A DNA stretch of 64,000 nucleotides from Lachnospiraceae bacterium (GCA_009774395.1 VSNQ01000007.1:1-64000), one strand, 5' to 3'. Positions 8,643-18,522 are shown, counted from the first letter of the stretch. Translations and numbers: made by a program. Notes: generated by a model not told the origin, from the letters alone.

Positions 8643-8962
8643 TCTATTCCTTTGCCTTTATCAATTTTATAAAATAATCTCTCTTTATCTTTTATTATTA
8701 CTTTATAATATTGCGGATTCCCCGTTGTCGGATCGCATTTTTTGCACGCTATAACCCTATAATTGCCTTGATATGGTACAAATTTTTCAAAATATTTCCA
8801 ATTTAGAAAGTTATCAATCCGACTCAATTCTTCCGCTCCACCACTTACCATGCGCCGATAGTGATATTGTTTCACCTTCTCTTTAGAATTTTTTAAACCT
8901 TTTGCGTCCCACAATTCTTTCCATTCTGTCACCCGCAAGTAATTTCCCTTACTCTGTGACAA
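8639..8962 (-). CDS. Small protein of unknown function
   Basis: A 107-residue basic soluble protein with no recognised domain. A CKKCDPTTG segment gives one CxxC pair, and the rest is rich in Tyr, Lys and aromatic residues. It ends in an ATGA overlap with the ATPase gene, so it is almost certainly made with it. It could be an adaptor or DNA-binding partner of the ATPase, but only its position supports that. The 116-bp gap upstream (8963-9078) is AT-rich and shows no gene. Confidence 0.6.
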   Translation of the reverse strand: MSQSKGNYLRVTEWKELWDAKGLKNSKEKVKQYHYRRMVSGGAEELSRIDNFLNWKYFEKFVPYQGNYRVIACKKCDPTTGNPQYYKVIIKDKERLFYKIDKGKGIE

Positions 8963-9078
8963 CTCAAATACTGTTACATTTTGACCTATTATAGTACCTT
9001 TTAGAATATCTGTTATTTTTTCTTCTATTTTAAAGATTACTTCATAAATTGCGCTTTTCCTGTCTTGGGACTGCTCTC

Positions 9079-9843
9079 TTAATTTCTCATTGCCATTACT
9101 ACAATTATTACGATAATCAGAAAAACTACTATTACCAGAACAGCCCCCATTACTTTTTTTGTTTCCGTACCTCCTGAAACTTGTATATTTTCACTTCTGC
9201 GCAATTGTTCCTTACGTTGTTCTTCACGAGCTTTGTTTTCTTCAAAACGCTGATTTTTCTGTGCAAGTGCTCTGCGTTCTGCTTCCAGTTCTTCCTCCTG
9301 TTTTTGTTTTTGGCTTTTTATTTGCTGCTGCACCTGCATATTTTGATTGGTATAATCCTTATGCGTATTGTTTGACACATTTGCATTTACATCACGATAA
9401 TTCTGATTTTCCTGATTTGTTTGCACCTTATCTTCAAAACGCTGGTTTCCTTGTTCTAGTACTCTATGTGATGTTTCTAATTCTTCTTGTCTTTGTTCGA
9501 GTTTTTTATGTGCTGCCTCTCGTTCCTGAACCAACTTACCTATTTTTTCTGCATATACCACTTTCGCAACATCCTGCATATGCCCAAACCGCTCTACAGA
9601 AAAATTCTTTAATAAATCCATCTTAATATTGTCCCAATAATCATCTGTCCAATTAGCTTGATTATTGGAAAAAGGCATTAAATCTCTATGTGATTCAAAC
9701 ATTTCTGGCAGCATTTTACGGCAATATTCAAAATCTTCCTTATATTTTTCAAAAGTTGGATCAACATCCAGACAATCTGCAAAGACATACTGTAAGCCTC
9801 TTATATCTTTATTGTCCACACGTTTTTTCACTTCATCATGCAT
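9079..9843 (-). CDS. Tail-anchored coiled-coil protein
   Basis: About 254 residues. The first ~110 are soluble with no recognised family. Residues about 110-225 are rich in Glu, Gln, Lys and Arg and predicted coiled coil, with two related stretches (LEQRQEELE and RRALAQKNQRFEE). The last ~22 residues are a single hydrophobic helix (VMGAVLVIVVFLIIVIIVV) ending in MRN, so the protein is probably a C-tail-anchored membrane protein with its bulk in the cytoplasm. I chose the ATG at 9843, eight bases after GAGGAGG, instead of the upstream in-frame ATG at 9900, which overlaps the GTPase gene. The site follows the dynamin stop directly, so the two are coupled. It may tether the GTPases to the membrane (inference). 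Confidence 0.7.
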   Translation of the reverse strand: MHDEVKKRVDNKDIRGLQYVFADCLDVDPTFEKYKEDFEYCRKMLPEMFESHRDLMPFSNNQANWTDDYWDNIKMDLLKNFSVERFGHMQDVAKVVYAEKIGKLVQEREAAHKKLEQRQEELETSHRVLEQGNQRFEDKVQTNQENQNYRDVNANVSNNTHKDYTNQNMQVQQQIKSQKQKQEEELEAERRALAQKNQRFEENKAREEQRKEQLRRSENIQVSGGTETKKVMGAVLVIVVFLIIVIIVVMAMRN

Positions 9844-9856
9844 TGCATCAACCTCC

Positions 9857-12400
9857 TCACATATCCAGTATGCTGTCGATTTGATTCTTATTAGCTTCAA
9901 TCCATTCTAAGATATCTCTGCTCTTTTTCAGTTCTTCTTCTCTTGTCTTTTGATCTTTTGCGCATTGTTCCAGTTCCTCGTATTTCTGCGTAATTAATTG
10001 ATCCAATTTCTCAAGACTATTGATAAACTGCTTTTTCATACTTTCCGCCTGCTTCTCTGCATAAGAGCACGCATTATTCATTCCGTCCTCCAAGGTTTGA
10101 CGCAGTGTGGCAAGTAATCCTGTTTGTATTACCGATACATCTGCAGAATAGTTTTCTATTGTTTCCGTCCTTTCTTCGTAAACATCCCGCATAATCGTCT
10201 TGTAATCCAAAACCGTCTTGTATACATCTCTATCCTCATAATCATCCACATTTTCGTAGACATCTTCTTCAATATATTTTGGTGTAAGAATCTTCCACCA
10301 TCTCTTATTAGGATTTCTAACTGTTCTTGTTCCTGTCCGTTCTCTGTGAGATCCAACCTTTACTTTCTCCGTTCCGATTTTTTCTTCATGAGAACCTACA
10401 ACTACTTCTTCCTCCTCTTCTCCGACTTTCTCATAATAGGATCTTGTTTCATATTCCACTTCTCCTACATCATCAACAGTATCCTCAATAAACTCATTAG
10501 AAGCCCATGTTTCTGTATTTTCCTTCATCTTTGCCAATTCTCCTTTAATTAAATCAATTGTAGAGAAGTCTAGCTGTGATTCCATTGCACTTTCATCAAT
10601 ACTTTTCAGCTTTTCCTGATATCCTAACAGGATTTGTTCACTGTTCTCAAGCAGTTCATGATTAATCACACTTTCTAGTTCTGTTGCCATTTCAGCCAAA
10701 CTATCAGAACCTGTCGCCGCAAATGTATTTATCAGTCTTATCGTTTCATTTTTACTATAAATGGTATCTCCATACGGCTTAAATATCTTTTGAACCTGCT
10801 TGGATGCTTTTTGCTTTAGCTTTTCTGCTTTCGCATTAATTGCCTTCATTGGATCAAGCGCTTGTATCTGCTCTTTAAATTTCTGTGCTTCCTTTCCACC
10901 GGATATTTTTTCTCTAATTACCGCTGCACGTTCTGCACAGGCTTTCGCTGCATTTTCATCTGTGATAATCTGTTCTTTTGCATTTGCCAGCACTTTATTG
11001 CTCTCTAATACTTCCTGAAATGTTTCTACCAAATCCTTTACTTTCTTTGTTTTTGCATACTTTTTAACATATGCTGTAATTGCGGATTCAATAGAGCATA
11101 TACCACAGTGAATTAATGCCTGTTCTTTTGTATCGTTTTGCGCCTGCGCCTGTTTTAATCTGTAATTTAATTCCCGCTGCGCACTTGGTGACAATGTTGT
11201 ATATTTTTCCAAGTGCATAGAGTCATACTCAATAAACTTATCGATCATAGGCAAAGTATCTCTTGCTGCGGAAGGCAGTTTCCTTTCATCTGCTCTGGTA
11301 AGATTGTCAATATCAATACCGCCTAAATAGGAACGAATATTCAGTGCTGTAAATGCAGAACATGGAAAAATCTGCGGATCTTCAATGCCATGACTGTAAA
11401 GATATCCCTTTGCCGACGCAATTGCTTTCCCAATGTCTTCTTCCTCTGGATTAAAACCATCCATCTTATTAATAACAAACAAAAATCTGTCACGAACCTG
11501 CTTTCCGCCTTTTTTTATCTGATCCGCCACATAACTAAGCAAAGAATTATCATCGTTTGTACTAAGCTGCGTACCATTGAGCACATATAAAATCAAGCTA
11601 TTAGAGTCATTATTAATTGAACTGTATGTAGTATTTTTATGCTCCTGATTCTGGGAATTATTCGGGCCCGGCGTATCTACCAGCATCAGAGCAATCTCTC
11701 TTGCATCCAAAAACGGAATATCCCCTTCCGCTTCGATTTTGGATACCTGATCATTTTCATTTAACTCACTCATAACTTCGTAAGTAAGATTATCTGTTTC
11801 TCTAATTACATTTCCTTGTTTATCATATACAACTGCTTGAAAGCCCTCTTTATCATTATCCAGAATTTCTGTAATTGTTGCGGTACATGCTTCATTTTTA
11901 GACGGCATTAGCTTTTTGCCCAACAGCGCGTTAATCAACGTTGACTTGCCGGAACTCATTGTAGCAATTACATTCACTGGAAATTCTGCTTCATTTACAC
12001 TTTCAAATGCTCTCACCAGCTTCGGATCGCGGAAATCATCAATCGGCGCATCTTCGTCCTGCAGATCATTAAAAATATCCACAATCTTCTGCGTAATATC
12101 CTCCGCTGCCTGTCCTTCGACATATTTTAAATCCGCCGTTTTTACTGTTCCTATCTTTTTTGCATTCTGAAACGCGTCCTCAAAATCATCCCAATCCAAA
12201 TCCATACCACAAAATTCGATTTCAAAATCCACTGTATTTAGTTCTTTGGTCAGCATTTCGGGAAACTCACCAATCCACTCTTGCAGCCTTTTTCCTTTTA
12301 CCAGCTTATAGAGCGTGCTGTCTGTTTCTATTTCCCGCCCATTGACCTCAATCCATGTTGAAAGTCTGTACGGATTGTACTTAACGTATACTTGTGCCAT
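9857..12400 (-). CDS. Dynamin-like GTPase with long coiled-coil tail
   Basis: An 847-residue large GTPase. Residues 1-90 form a module shared with the next GTPase (VKYNPYRLST...EVNGREIETDS). The G domain has G1 MSSGKST (about 148-154), G3 DTPGPN (about 242-247) and G4 NKMDG (about 311-315). A helical region follows, then a charged segment around 650-740 with repeated GSHEEK/GSHRER-type units and many Tyr-Glu pairs, and a C-terminal coiled coil. Bacterial dynamin-like proteins polymerise on and remodel membranes, often as pairs; some act in phage defence. It is preceded by AAGGAGG and lies 74 bases after its paralog. The first ~480 residues align with the paralog; the tails differ. Confidence 0.85.
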   Translation of the reverse strand: MAQVYVKYNPYRLSTWIEVNGREIETDSTLYKLVKGKRLQEWIGEFPEMLTKELNTVDFEIEFCGMDLDWDDFEDAFQNAKKIGTVKTADLKYVEGQAAEDITQKIVDIFNDLQDEDAPIDDFRDPKLVRAFESVNEAEFPVNVIATMSSGKSTLINALLGKKLMPSKNEACTATITEILDNDKEGFQAVVYDKQGNVIRETDNLTYEVMSELNENDQVSKIEAEGDIPFLDAREIALMLVDTPGPNNSQNQEHKNTTYSSINNDSNSLILYVLNGTQLSTNDDNSLLSYVADQIKKGGKQVRDRFLFVINKMDGFNPEEEDIGKAIASAKGYLYSHGIEDPQIFPCSAFTALNIRSYLGGIDIDNLTRADERKLPSAARDTLPMIDKFIEYDSMHLEKYTTLSPSAQRELNYRLKQAQAQNDTKEQALIHCGICSIESAITAYVKKYAKTKKVKDLVETFQEVLESNKVLANAKEQIITDENAAKACAERAAVIREKISGGKEAQKFKEQIQALDPMKAINAKAEKLKQKASKQVQKIFKPYGDTIYSKNETIRLINTFAATGSDSLAEMATELESVINHELLENSEQILLGYQEKLKSIDESAMESQLDFSTIDLIKGELAKMKENTETWASNEFIEDTVDDVGEVEYETRSYYEKVGEEEEEVVVGSHEEKIGTEKVKVGSHRERTGTRTVRNPNKRWWKILTPKYIEEDVYENVDDYEDRDVYKTVLDYKTIMRDVYEERTETIENYSADVSVIQTGLLATLRQTLEDGMNNACSYAEKQAESMKKQFINSLEKLDQLITQKYEELEQCAKDQKTREEELKKSRDILEWIEANKNQIDSILDM

Positions 12401-12474
12401 AAATAAATCCTCCTTCGCAAAATGCTTTTATTTTATACTGTTTCTTCTAAGTATTATTAATTTAAGAAATTCGA

Positions 12475-14790
12475 CTAATAATTTGTGTCTGATATTGCCT
12501 GATAATTATCCCCGCCTTCACAAAATGCCTTTATAATCGTTTCTATATAACTTATCCCACAAGTTTTTAATAACTGACGATCTTCGTCTTCACTATCCGG
12601 CACTGTAATATCTGGAAAATATTTTGTATAATAATCCACAATATTCATCTGTTCAAATTTATCTTCCATATTGTTTCGTTCTCGCCGTTCTATCCGGGTT
12701 AATTCTTCTTTTTCCGCCTTTTTTGCCAGAAAACCGGCTCTTGCAGACACGGGACATACCAGCGGCTTCTTAAATCCCATTGCCTCAAGACGTTTTATCT
12801 GTGTTTGTGCAATTGCCCCAATATCTTCCTCATCTTCATTTAATGCATCCGTTTTATTTATCACAAACAACACTGCTTTATCGCCGATATGTTGTTTTAC
12901 AAACTCTAAATGCGCATTCTCATCCTCTGTTCCAAGCTGTGTCGCATTCATCAAATAAATCATTAGCTGATAATTTCCCGCACTTATCATCTGATCTGTA
13001 ATCTGCTTATGCTCCGCATCACCGCTAAAATTCACTCCCGGAGAATCATTGATAATTAAACGCTGCCCTGCCAGTATTCCCTCGTAATATACTGTTCTGA
13101 CTACTGTTTTATCGGCAATATCCGGATCTTTTTCCCGATTTGCTGCAATGGATAACGCATAATCATACTCAAATGTAAAATCTGTATCAAACGGCTTACT
13201 AACAATCGAATGCAGTTTACTAGTACACGCCATATTACGGGAAAGACAAATATTTTTACCTGTCAATGCATTAATAAACGTTGATTTGCCTGCGCTCATC
13301 GTTGCTGTCACCAATATTTTATAGGAATCTGTTTCGATAAAATTCTGATGATAGGCATGAAACGCTTCTATTATATCTTTTGTCTTTTTTATTTCTATAT
13401 ACTTCTTCATATAAGAAGCAATATATCTTTCTATCGAAGGAATCCCACTGTGTATGAGTACCTGCATTTTGCTATCCCCTCGCTGTTGTGACTGAAGCAG
13501 ATGCGATTCTATCTCTCCTTGTGCAGCCAATGACAACGGCGCATATTGTTCCAAATACATTGACTCATAAGCAGTTATTTTATCAATCATTGCAAGCGCA
13601 TCCCTTGCTGATGCGGATAATTGTTTCTCATTTTCACGAGTCAGCTTATTTATATCAATATTTTTTAAACTTGTTCTGATATGCAGTGCCGTAAACGCTG
13701 AACAAGGAAAAATATGCGGATTCTCTATCCCATAAGAAACAAGTATCTCTTTTACTGATTCCACCGCTTTCCCCATATCCTCTGCTTCGGGGGCAGAAGT
13801 ATCCATTTTATTCAACACAAACAAAAATCTGTTCTGTGCCTGTTTTCCGCCTTTTTTTATCTGTTCTATAATACAATCTAGTATTTCTGTTTTTTCGTAT
13901 AAATGTGCTCCGTCCAATACATATAGAACCAGACTGTCCTCATGATTTCGAATCTCATCCATAATTTGCTTTATAATCTCGCATTCCTTTGCCCTATTAA
14001 CAAGCGATGTAAGTTGATCAATCAGTCCGATTTGGTTTTTTCGATTATATAATCTATCTGTGTTAGGAGTATCCACAAGCACAGGAATATCCGTTTGCAT
14101 CCGTAAAAATGGTATATTTCCTTCCATTGTAATATGGTATATCTCCGCATTATTATGAAACTCCTGCATTTTGTCATATGTAACTGCTTCTGTTTCCTCT
14201 ATCACTTCATCTATTTCGTTATATGCTTTCGCTGTAAAACCGGATACCTTTTTATCCACTACCTTAACAACAGCATTGGTACTCCCTATATTTTGGCACG
14301 GCATTATCCGTTTCCGCAGCAATGCATTTACTAACGTTGATTTCCCAGCGCCTGCTGCCCCAGCCACATAAATCGTGCTTATGGGACTGCGCTTATTTTT
14401 TATTGCTGCAATAAGTTCCGCATCTTTGCATCCACTGGGTACCTGATACTGGACAGACGCAAAATAATCTAATATTTTTTGTCCAATATCATTACTGGGC
14501 TTTTCCTCGATAAACGTTAATTTCGTTTTCGTTAAAATTTCCTCTTTCTCAGCGCAATAAAATGCTTCTTTAAAATCCTCCCAATCCAATTCCAACCCAT
14601 AAAATTGGATTTCATACTTATCCGAACCATATTCCTGTTCCAATAATTCCGGAAAGGTATTTGCCCAATCCCGTAGTTTCTTTTTTTGAACGCTTTGATA
14701 AAGACTGCTGTCAGGCGAAATTTCCTCTCCGTTTATTTTTATAATTGTTTCCAAATGATATGGATTATAGTGTACATTTATTTGTTCCAT
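12475..14790 (-). CDS. Dynamin-like protein with two G domains
   Basis: A 771-residue protein with two complete GTPase cores. The first has G1 GAAGAGKST (about 144-152), G3 DTPN (about 240) and G4 NKMD (about 327). The second has G1 TMSAGKST (about 497-504), a DSPG-type G3 (about 580) and G4 NKTD (about 658). The N-terminal ~90 residues (VHYNPYHLET...DSSLY) and the first G domain plus stalk are paralogous to the neighbouring GTPase. Two G domains in one chain mimic the dimer that dynamins need, so it may pair internally or with its neighbour. The first G3 has Asn in place of the Gly of DTPG, which may weaken hydrolysis. No clear transmembrane helix is seen. Confidence 0.85.
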   Translation of the reverse strand: MEQINVHYNPYHLETIIKINGEEISPDSSLYQSVQKKKLRDWANTFPELLEQEYGSDKYEIQFYGLELDWEDFKEAFYCAEKEEILTKTKLTFIEEKPSNDIGQKILDYFASVQYQVPSGCKDAELIAAIKNKRSPISTIYVAGAAGAGKSTLVNALLRKRIMPCQNIGSTNAVVKVVDKKVSGFTAKAYNEIDEVIEETEAVTYDKMQEFHNNAEIYHITMEGNIPFLRMQTDIPVLVDTPNTDRLYNRKNQIGLIDQLTSLVNRAKECEIIKQIMDEIRNHEDSLVLYVLDGAHLYEKTEILDCIIEQIKKGGKQAQNRFLFVLNKMDTSAPEAEDMGKAVESVKEILVSYGIENPHIFPCSAFTALHIRTSLKNIDINKLTRENEKQLSASARDALAMIDKITAYESMYLEQYAPLSLAAQGEIESHLLQSQQRGDSKMQVLIHSGIPSIERYIASYMKKYIEIKKTKDIIEAFHAYHQNFIETDSYKILVTATMSAGKSTFINALTGKNICLSRNMACTSKLHSIVSKPFDTDFTFEYDYALSIAANREKDPDIADKTVVRTVYYEGILAGQRLIINDSPGVNFSGDAEHKQITDQMISAGNYQLMIYLMNATQLGTEDENAHLEFVKQHIGDKAVLFVINKTDALNEDEEDIGAIAQTQIKRLEAMGFKKPLVCPVSARAGFLAKKAEKEELTRIERRERNNMEDKFEQMNIVDYYTKYFPDITVPDSEDEDRQLLKTCGISYIETIIKAFCEGGDNYQAISDTNY

Positions 14791-14878
14791 AATAGTCCTC
14801 TATTCTTGTTCATATTTATAACTTTTAACATATGCAAATAATAAAATTATTACAATTTCGTTCTACTAAATCGTAACT

Positions 14879-14911
14879 TATACTGACAAGCGCTTAAATT
14901 TGCCAATAATT
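14879..14911. repeat. Half copy of the TTAAATTTGCCAATAA repeat
   Basis: TACTGACAAGCGCTTAAATT and the following TGCCAATAA match the left arm of the palindromic repeat at 3421-3515 and 45571-45660, but no right arm follows. It lies in the 160-bp spacer ahead of the double-G dynamin gene and is probably a truncated element. The spacer also holds AT-rich promoter-like sequence with no clean hexamer pair. Confidence 0.5.
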
Positions 14912-14950
14912 GTTTCTATCTAATTTACATAATACTTTATATAATATAAT

Positions 14951-16609
14951 CTAATTTTCGTCTAACATCCCTACCATTCCAAATATTGAAATCAGGCACA
15001 TAAATACAGATATAACAACAAGACAGAAGCTATCCGGAAATCCAATTAATTTGCTAAAAAATGCATATACTAAAAATCCTAAAGGCCATAAAGCCATTTC
15101 AAAAAACGCAAGCGAAAAGAATGTCCCAAACTGCCATTTATCTTTTCTTTCATCAGAAAAGGCGTATGCAACTGCCATCACAACAAAGAAAATGATCGAA
15201 GAAATAATATAATGATTCATTTGCTCTACTGTTCTACAATATTCAACAAATAATACAAATAAAGCTATTCCAGAAGCCCAACCACACAATTTTTCAATTT
15301 TTGTTCTTCTAAACTTACCTACTAACATTATAACTGATGAGCATAATAAGAGCCATATTGCAATTTTATTTGCAGTGATTGAATCCAAAAACAAAAACTT
15401 ATTAAATAATCTACTTGTTACACTAAAAGCTATATTTTCTGCAAAAGTATTTGCAAGAATAAACCCTAAGACAACAGCAAATACACTCCTTGCTCCACCT
15501 ATAACAGATGTACTGCCTGACGAATATATATTTGTGCTATTAGATGTTTTTATATCTTTTGCTGCAACAGGCTTAACATCATAGTTAATTGTTTTTACCG
15601 CTTGAACCTCTTGACTAAAATCCGGAATTTTTTCAACTATTTGATCATATACTTCCTCAGCCTCATAAGAAATATCACCATCTTCTGAAAGCATAGGTGT
15701 ATTAATAACAGACTTTACAGCTCCTGCAAGTGCTCTTGTAACTGCTATTAATTTCAAATCTTCTTCTGTAAAATCATCTGTGGTAAGTCTTTTCTTAAGT
15801 ACTCTTCCTTCTTTTTTTCTTACTACACCTGCAAGCAATCCAGAACATTCTGCAAACATTTTATTAAGATCACCTAGTAAATCATCAAACATATCTGCTC
15901 TTTCAGATATTGCACCACAAAGCATTTCTGATACCTTCATTTTTTCTGATGCGGCTTCCGCTTCTGCATACATGGTATTTGCTTTTTCCAGATTCTCATC
16001 TGCTTTGATACTTGCAGAAATCCCTGTAAAAAGAATTACGGGAGCTGCAACAGCAGCAAGTGGAGTCATTGCTGCACCAAACGATAATGCAGAACCTGCA
16101 AACCCTGCAGCCATACCAATTTCACCAGCAGCAAGTGCCGAACCCGCCAGTGCAAGTTCACCTGTAACAATCGGAAGTGCTCCACTTGCTGCCAAAGCAA
16201 CTGCAGCACCTGCTGCAACACCAGTAGCTCCACTCGCAAATGATGCCGAATAAATATTTGTCATTTCTCTTAATTGAATAGCACCCTGTTCATCAATTGT
16301 AAATTTTGAAATTTCATTAATTCCAACTGTATTTTCCATCGAAATATGCTTAACTTTATCATATGCAACCAAAAACTGATGCATGGATGTGTCAAGAACC
16401 TTTTTCTTTGCATATCCAAGCTTTACAAGTGATTTTTCAGTTTGTTTCTGTGCTTCCTCTAATGATTGTTTTGCACTATTATAGAGTTCCTGCGCATTCT
16501 CTGATATTCTTTGTGCACGTTCATTTGTTTCCTTTGCGCTCAGATGTCCTCCCGCACCTATTACTCCGGCCGCAACGCCTAGTCCGGCTAACAAAAATGG
16601 AATCGGCAT
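14951..16609 (-). CDS. Polytopic membrane protein with Ala/Gly-rich hairpin
   Basis: A 552-residue protein of unknown function. The N-terminus is hydrophobic (PFLLAGLGVAAGVIGAGG) and leads into a coiled coil (about 25-75). Residues about 125-215 are very rich in Ala and Gly (a glycine-zipper-like hydrophobic stretch), then a helical linker (about 215-350), and about six transmembrane segments to the C-terminus. The Ala/Gly stretch resembles membrane-inserting segments of pore-forming proteins, but no family is recognised. GGAGG precedes the ATG by about seven bases, and it lies 11 bases after the HNH-nuclease gene, so the two are one unit and may act together at the membrane. Confidence 0.6.
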   Translation of the reverse strand: MPIPFLLAGLGVAAGVIGAGGHLSAKETNERAQRISENAQELYNSAKQSLEEAQKQTEKSLVKLGYAKKKVLDTSMHQFLVAYDKVKHISMENTVGINEISKFTIDEQGAIQLREMTNIYSASFASGATGVAAGAAVALAASGALPIVTGELALAGSALAAGEIGMAAGFAGSALSFGAAMTPLAAVAAPVILFTGISASIKADENLEKANTMYAEAEAASEKMKVSEMLCGAISERADMFDDLLGDLNKMFAECSGLLAGVVRKKEGRVLKKRLTTDDFTEEDLKLIAVTRALAGAVKSVINTPMLSEDGDISYEAEEVYDQIVEKIPDFSQEVQAVKTINYDVKPVAAKDIKTSNSTNIYSSGSTSVIGGARSVFAVVLGFILANTFAENIAFSVTSRLFNKFLFLDSITANKIAIWLLLCSSVIMLVGKFRRTKIEKLCGWASGIALFVLFVEYCRTVEQMNHYIISSIIFFVVMAVAYAFSDERKDKWQFGTFFSLAFFEMALWPLGFLVYAFFSKLIGFPDSFCLVVISVFMCLISIFGMVGMLDEN

Positions 16610-16620
16610 ACCAATACCTC

Positions 16621-18102
16621 CTATAAAATATCATCCTCATCACTATCTAAAAATGCTTTAAATTCACTAACTGTTTCATATTTAACCTTACCACCAAGTT
16701 TTCGTGTAATATCATTTGCCCCTGCAATTACACCATCCGCATCTCCCATTGCATACGCTAACTGCATTGACGACATCGCTGCATCAAAACATGACCTATA
16801 TTCTTCGAAATAGGAATCAAGATATGACTCAAGCTCTATCCTAAATGCTCTCGCCTGCTCTGCGGCTGCATTACACTCAGCTATAATTCTCATTCGTTCT
16901 TCATGTTCGAGTTGCTTTGTTTGAAGTTCATTGATTAACCCATTATAGAGATTGCTCGTTAACATAGAACCCACCAAAGCTCCAACAGCACCGCCAACAA
17001 TTGGAATTGGTATAAGCGCTTGTCCTACGCCCATTGAATATGCCATTGTAGCCATATTCAACCCTTTATCCCCTAATTGAATAAGACACTCCTGCGTCGT
17101 TATTTCTCCTTCTCCCCATTTTTTTAATGTATCTCCCGTTACAATTACTGCCGTAATTATTTTACCTGGCACATTACTTTTTGCCAAAGCCTGAATAAAT
17201 TCTGATGAAGAATATGACAAAGCTTGAGAAACTACGGTCATTCCACCGCCCATTGCATATCCCGTTACAGCAGCCTTGCCTCCATCTTTAATCGTATCTA
17301 CAACAGCATCTTCACCACTCTTTTCTCCCTTGAGCACAGACACCATATTCATAATTCCTGACATTGTAACCGTTGTACCGCCATAATTGTACATTCCCTG
17401 CATTCCAGCATCATTAAATGTTCCTACAGCATTCTTTACACTCCTCTTAAATGCTCTGCTATTATTTCTTTTCTCGGCTGCCTTCCCAGTATCTATAATA
17501 CGCTTACGCACTTTACTAATAGATTCGCCCGATTCAATATTTTCTGCTACACCTTCCATCCTTGTCTTATCATCAGCCCATTCCTGCTGCGTACTGCCGC
17601 CTTTCCCAACATTTGTACTTCCTTGATTAAGCTTTTTTGAAAGCACTTGAAAATTATCAGCGCTATTTGCAATTTCCCGCTGATCACTTGAAGTTAAAAA
17701 TGGATTATTTTTTGTTCTATTTACAAATTGACTTAAAGGATCAATATGATCTGCTTCCGCTGCATGATTTTGCCATTTTTCACCATACTTCAACTTTGCA
17801 TCTCGCTGTTTCTTTACTAATTCTGCTCCAGAATAAGGATCTCGAACTGGTTTTCCACTAGCAAAAGCATCATCAATCGCTTTTTTATGCGCGCTTCCGT
17901 CATCATAGAATTGCTTTCTTGTTTGTGGATTATAATCAGGTCTACTATATTTTGCATTAGCTTGAGCCGTTGAATTCCTTATTGATCTATCTAATGCAAT
18001 ACCCGCTCCGATCTTACTTTTAGACTCATCATCGTCATCACGTTTCAAAGCAACTTCCGTTGTTTTTGTTTTATCTTTTCTCAAAAAATTAAACAATCCC
18101 AT
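16621..18102 (-). CDS. HNH-type nuclease with Gly-rich membrane segment
   Basis: A 493-residue protein. Residues about 50-175 look like an HNH/endonuclease VII-type nuclease: DPYSGAEL, then EADHIDPLSQF with the catalytic-type Asp-His, and NSADNFQVLSKKLNQ with the middle Asn; the last His of HNH seems replaced by Lys. The remainder is helical with hydrophobic Gly-rich stretches (for example PIVGGAVGALVGSML) that could insert in a membrane, followed by a helical C-terminus. This layout suggests a nuclease effector held at or delivered through a membrane. It lies 15 bases after the TerB-like gene and 11 bases before the 552-residue membrane protein. Activity is inferred from the motif only. Confidence 0.65.
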   Translation of the reverse strand: MGLFNFLRKDKTKTTEVALKRDDDDESKSKIGAGIALDRSIRNSTAQANAKYSRPDYNPQTRKQFYDDGSAHKKAIDDAFASGKPVRDPYSGAELVKKQRDAKLKYGEKWQNHAAEADHIDPLSQFVNRTKNNPFLTSSDQREIANSADNFQVLSKKLNQGSTNVGKGGSTQQEWADDKTRMEGVAENIESGESISKVRKRIIDTGKAAEKRNNSRAFKRSVKNAVGTFNDAGMQGMYNYGGTTVTMSGIMNMVSVLKGEKSGEDAVVDTIKDGGKAAVTGYAMGGGMTVVSQALSYSSSEFIQALAKSNVPGKIITAVIVTGDTLKKWGEGEITTQECLIQLGDKGLNMATMAYSMGVGQALIPIPIVGGAVGALVGSMLTSNLYNGLINELQTKQLEHEERMRIIAECNAAAEQARAFRIELESYLDSYFEEYRSCFDAAMSSMQLAYAMGDADGVIAGANDITRKLGGKVKYETVSEFKAFLDSDEDDIL

Positions 18103-18117
18103 ACAACGCCTACTCCT

Positions 18118-18522
18118 TTATTCAAAAATAAGTTGATTTAATTTTGTTTGAAATTCTATGTATTTTTTTAATACAGTTTCACAATTTCTAGCAAACCCTG
18201 AACCAATATCAAATTCCTCCTCTAATTTATTTATTAAAGTTCTTTCATTATCATCATAATTTCCATCAGCCATAGCCAGACCGATAAGTTCAAAAACAAA
18301 AATCTTTTTTATTTTATTATCACTATTAAACTTAATATCCTTAATTAACACATCCACAGGTTTCACCATTGTTTTTTCATCAAAAACACATCGCATTTCT
18401 TGACAATATCCATTGATCATTTCCTTTTCTTCATCACTATAGTATCCATCTACTGTAGCTAACTGGAAAGCAACTCCCAAAAAAGCCTCTTTTTCTTTCT
18501 CATTCAATAACGCTAAATACAT
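18118..18522 (-). CDS. TerB-like domain protein
   Basis: A 134-residue helical protein with two related halves: AFQLATVDGYYSDEEKEMI and IGLAMADGNYDDNERTLI. This (A.ADG....E...I) pattern is typical of the TerB/tellurite-resistance fold, where the acidic residues can bind metal. TerB-like domains occur in stress and phage-defence gene neighbourhoods as membrane-linked adaptors. Its start overlaps the upstream cysteine-cluster gene by 10 bases, and the HNH gene follows after 15 bases, so it belongs to the same operon. Its role in this set is unknown. Confidence 0.75.
   Translation of the reverse strand: MYLALLNEKEKEAFLGVAFQLATVDGYYSDEEKEMINGYCQEMRCVFDEKTMVKPVDVLIKDIKFNSDNKIKKIFVFELIGLAMADGNYDDNERTLINKLEEEFDIGSGFARNCETVLKKYIEFQTKLNQLIFE

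Noticed and set aside
9857..14790. Assignment of the dynamin pair to the known Eleos (LeoA/LeoBC) defence system
   Set aside because: The shared N-terminal YNPY module, double G domain and neighbours do not fit what I recall of that system; a profile search would be needed to decide.
15780..16253. Long plus-strand frame (157 codons) antisense to the 552-residue membrane protein
   Set aside because: Ser/Ala/Pro-rich shadow of the Ala/Gly-rich coding strand; no ribosome site.
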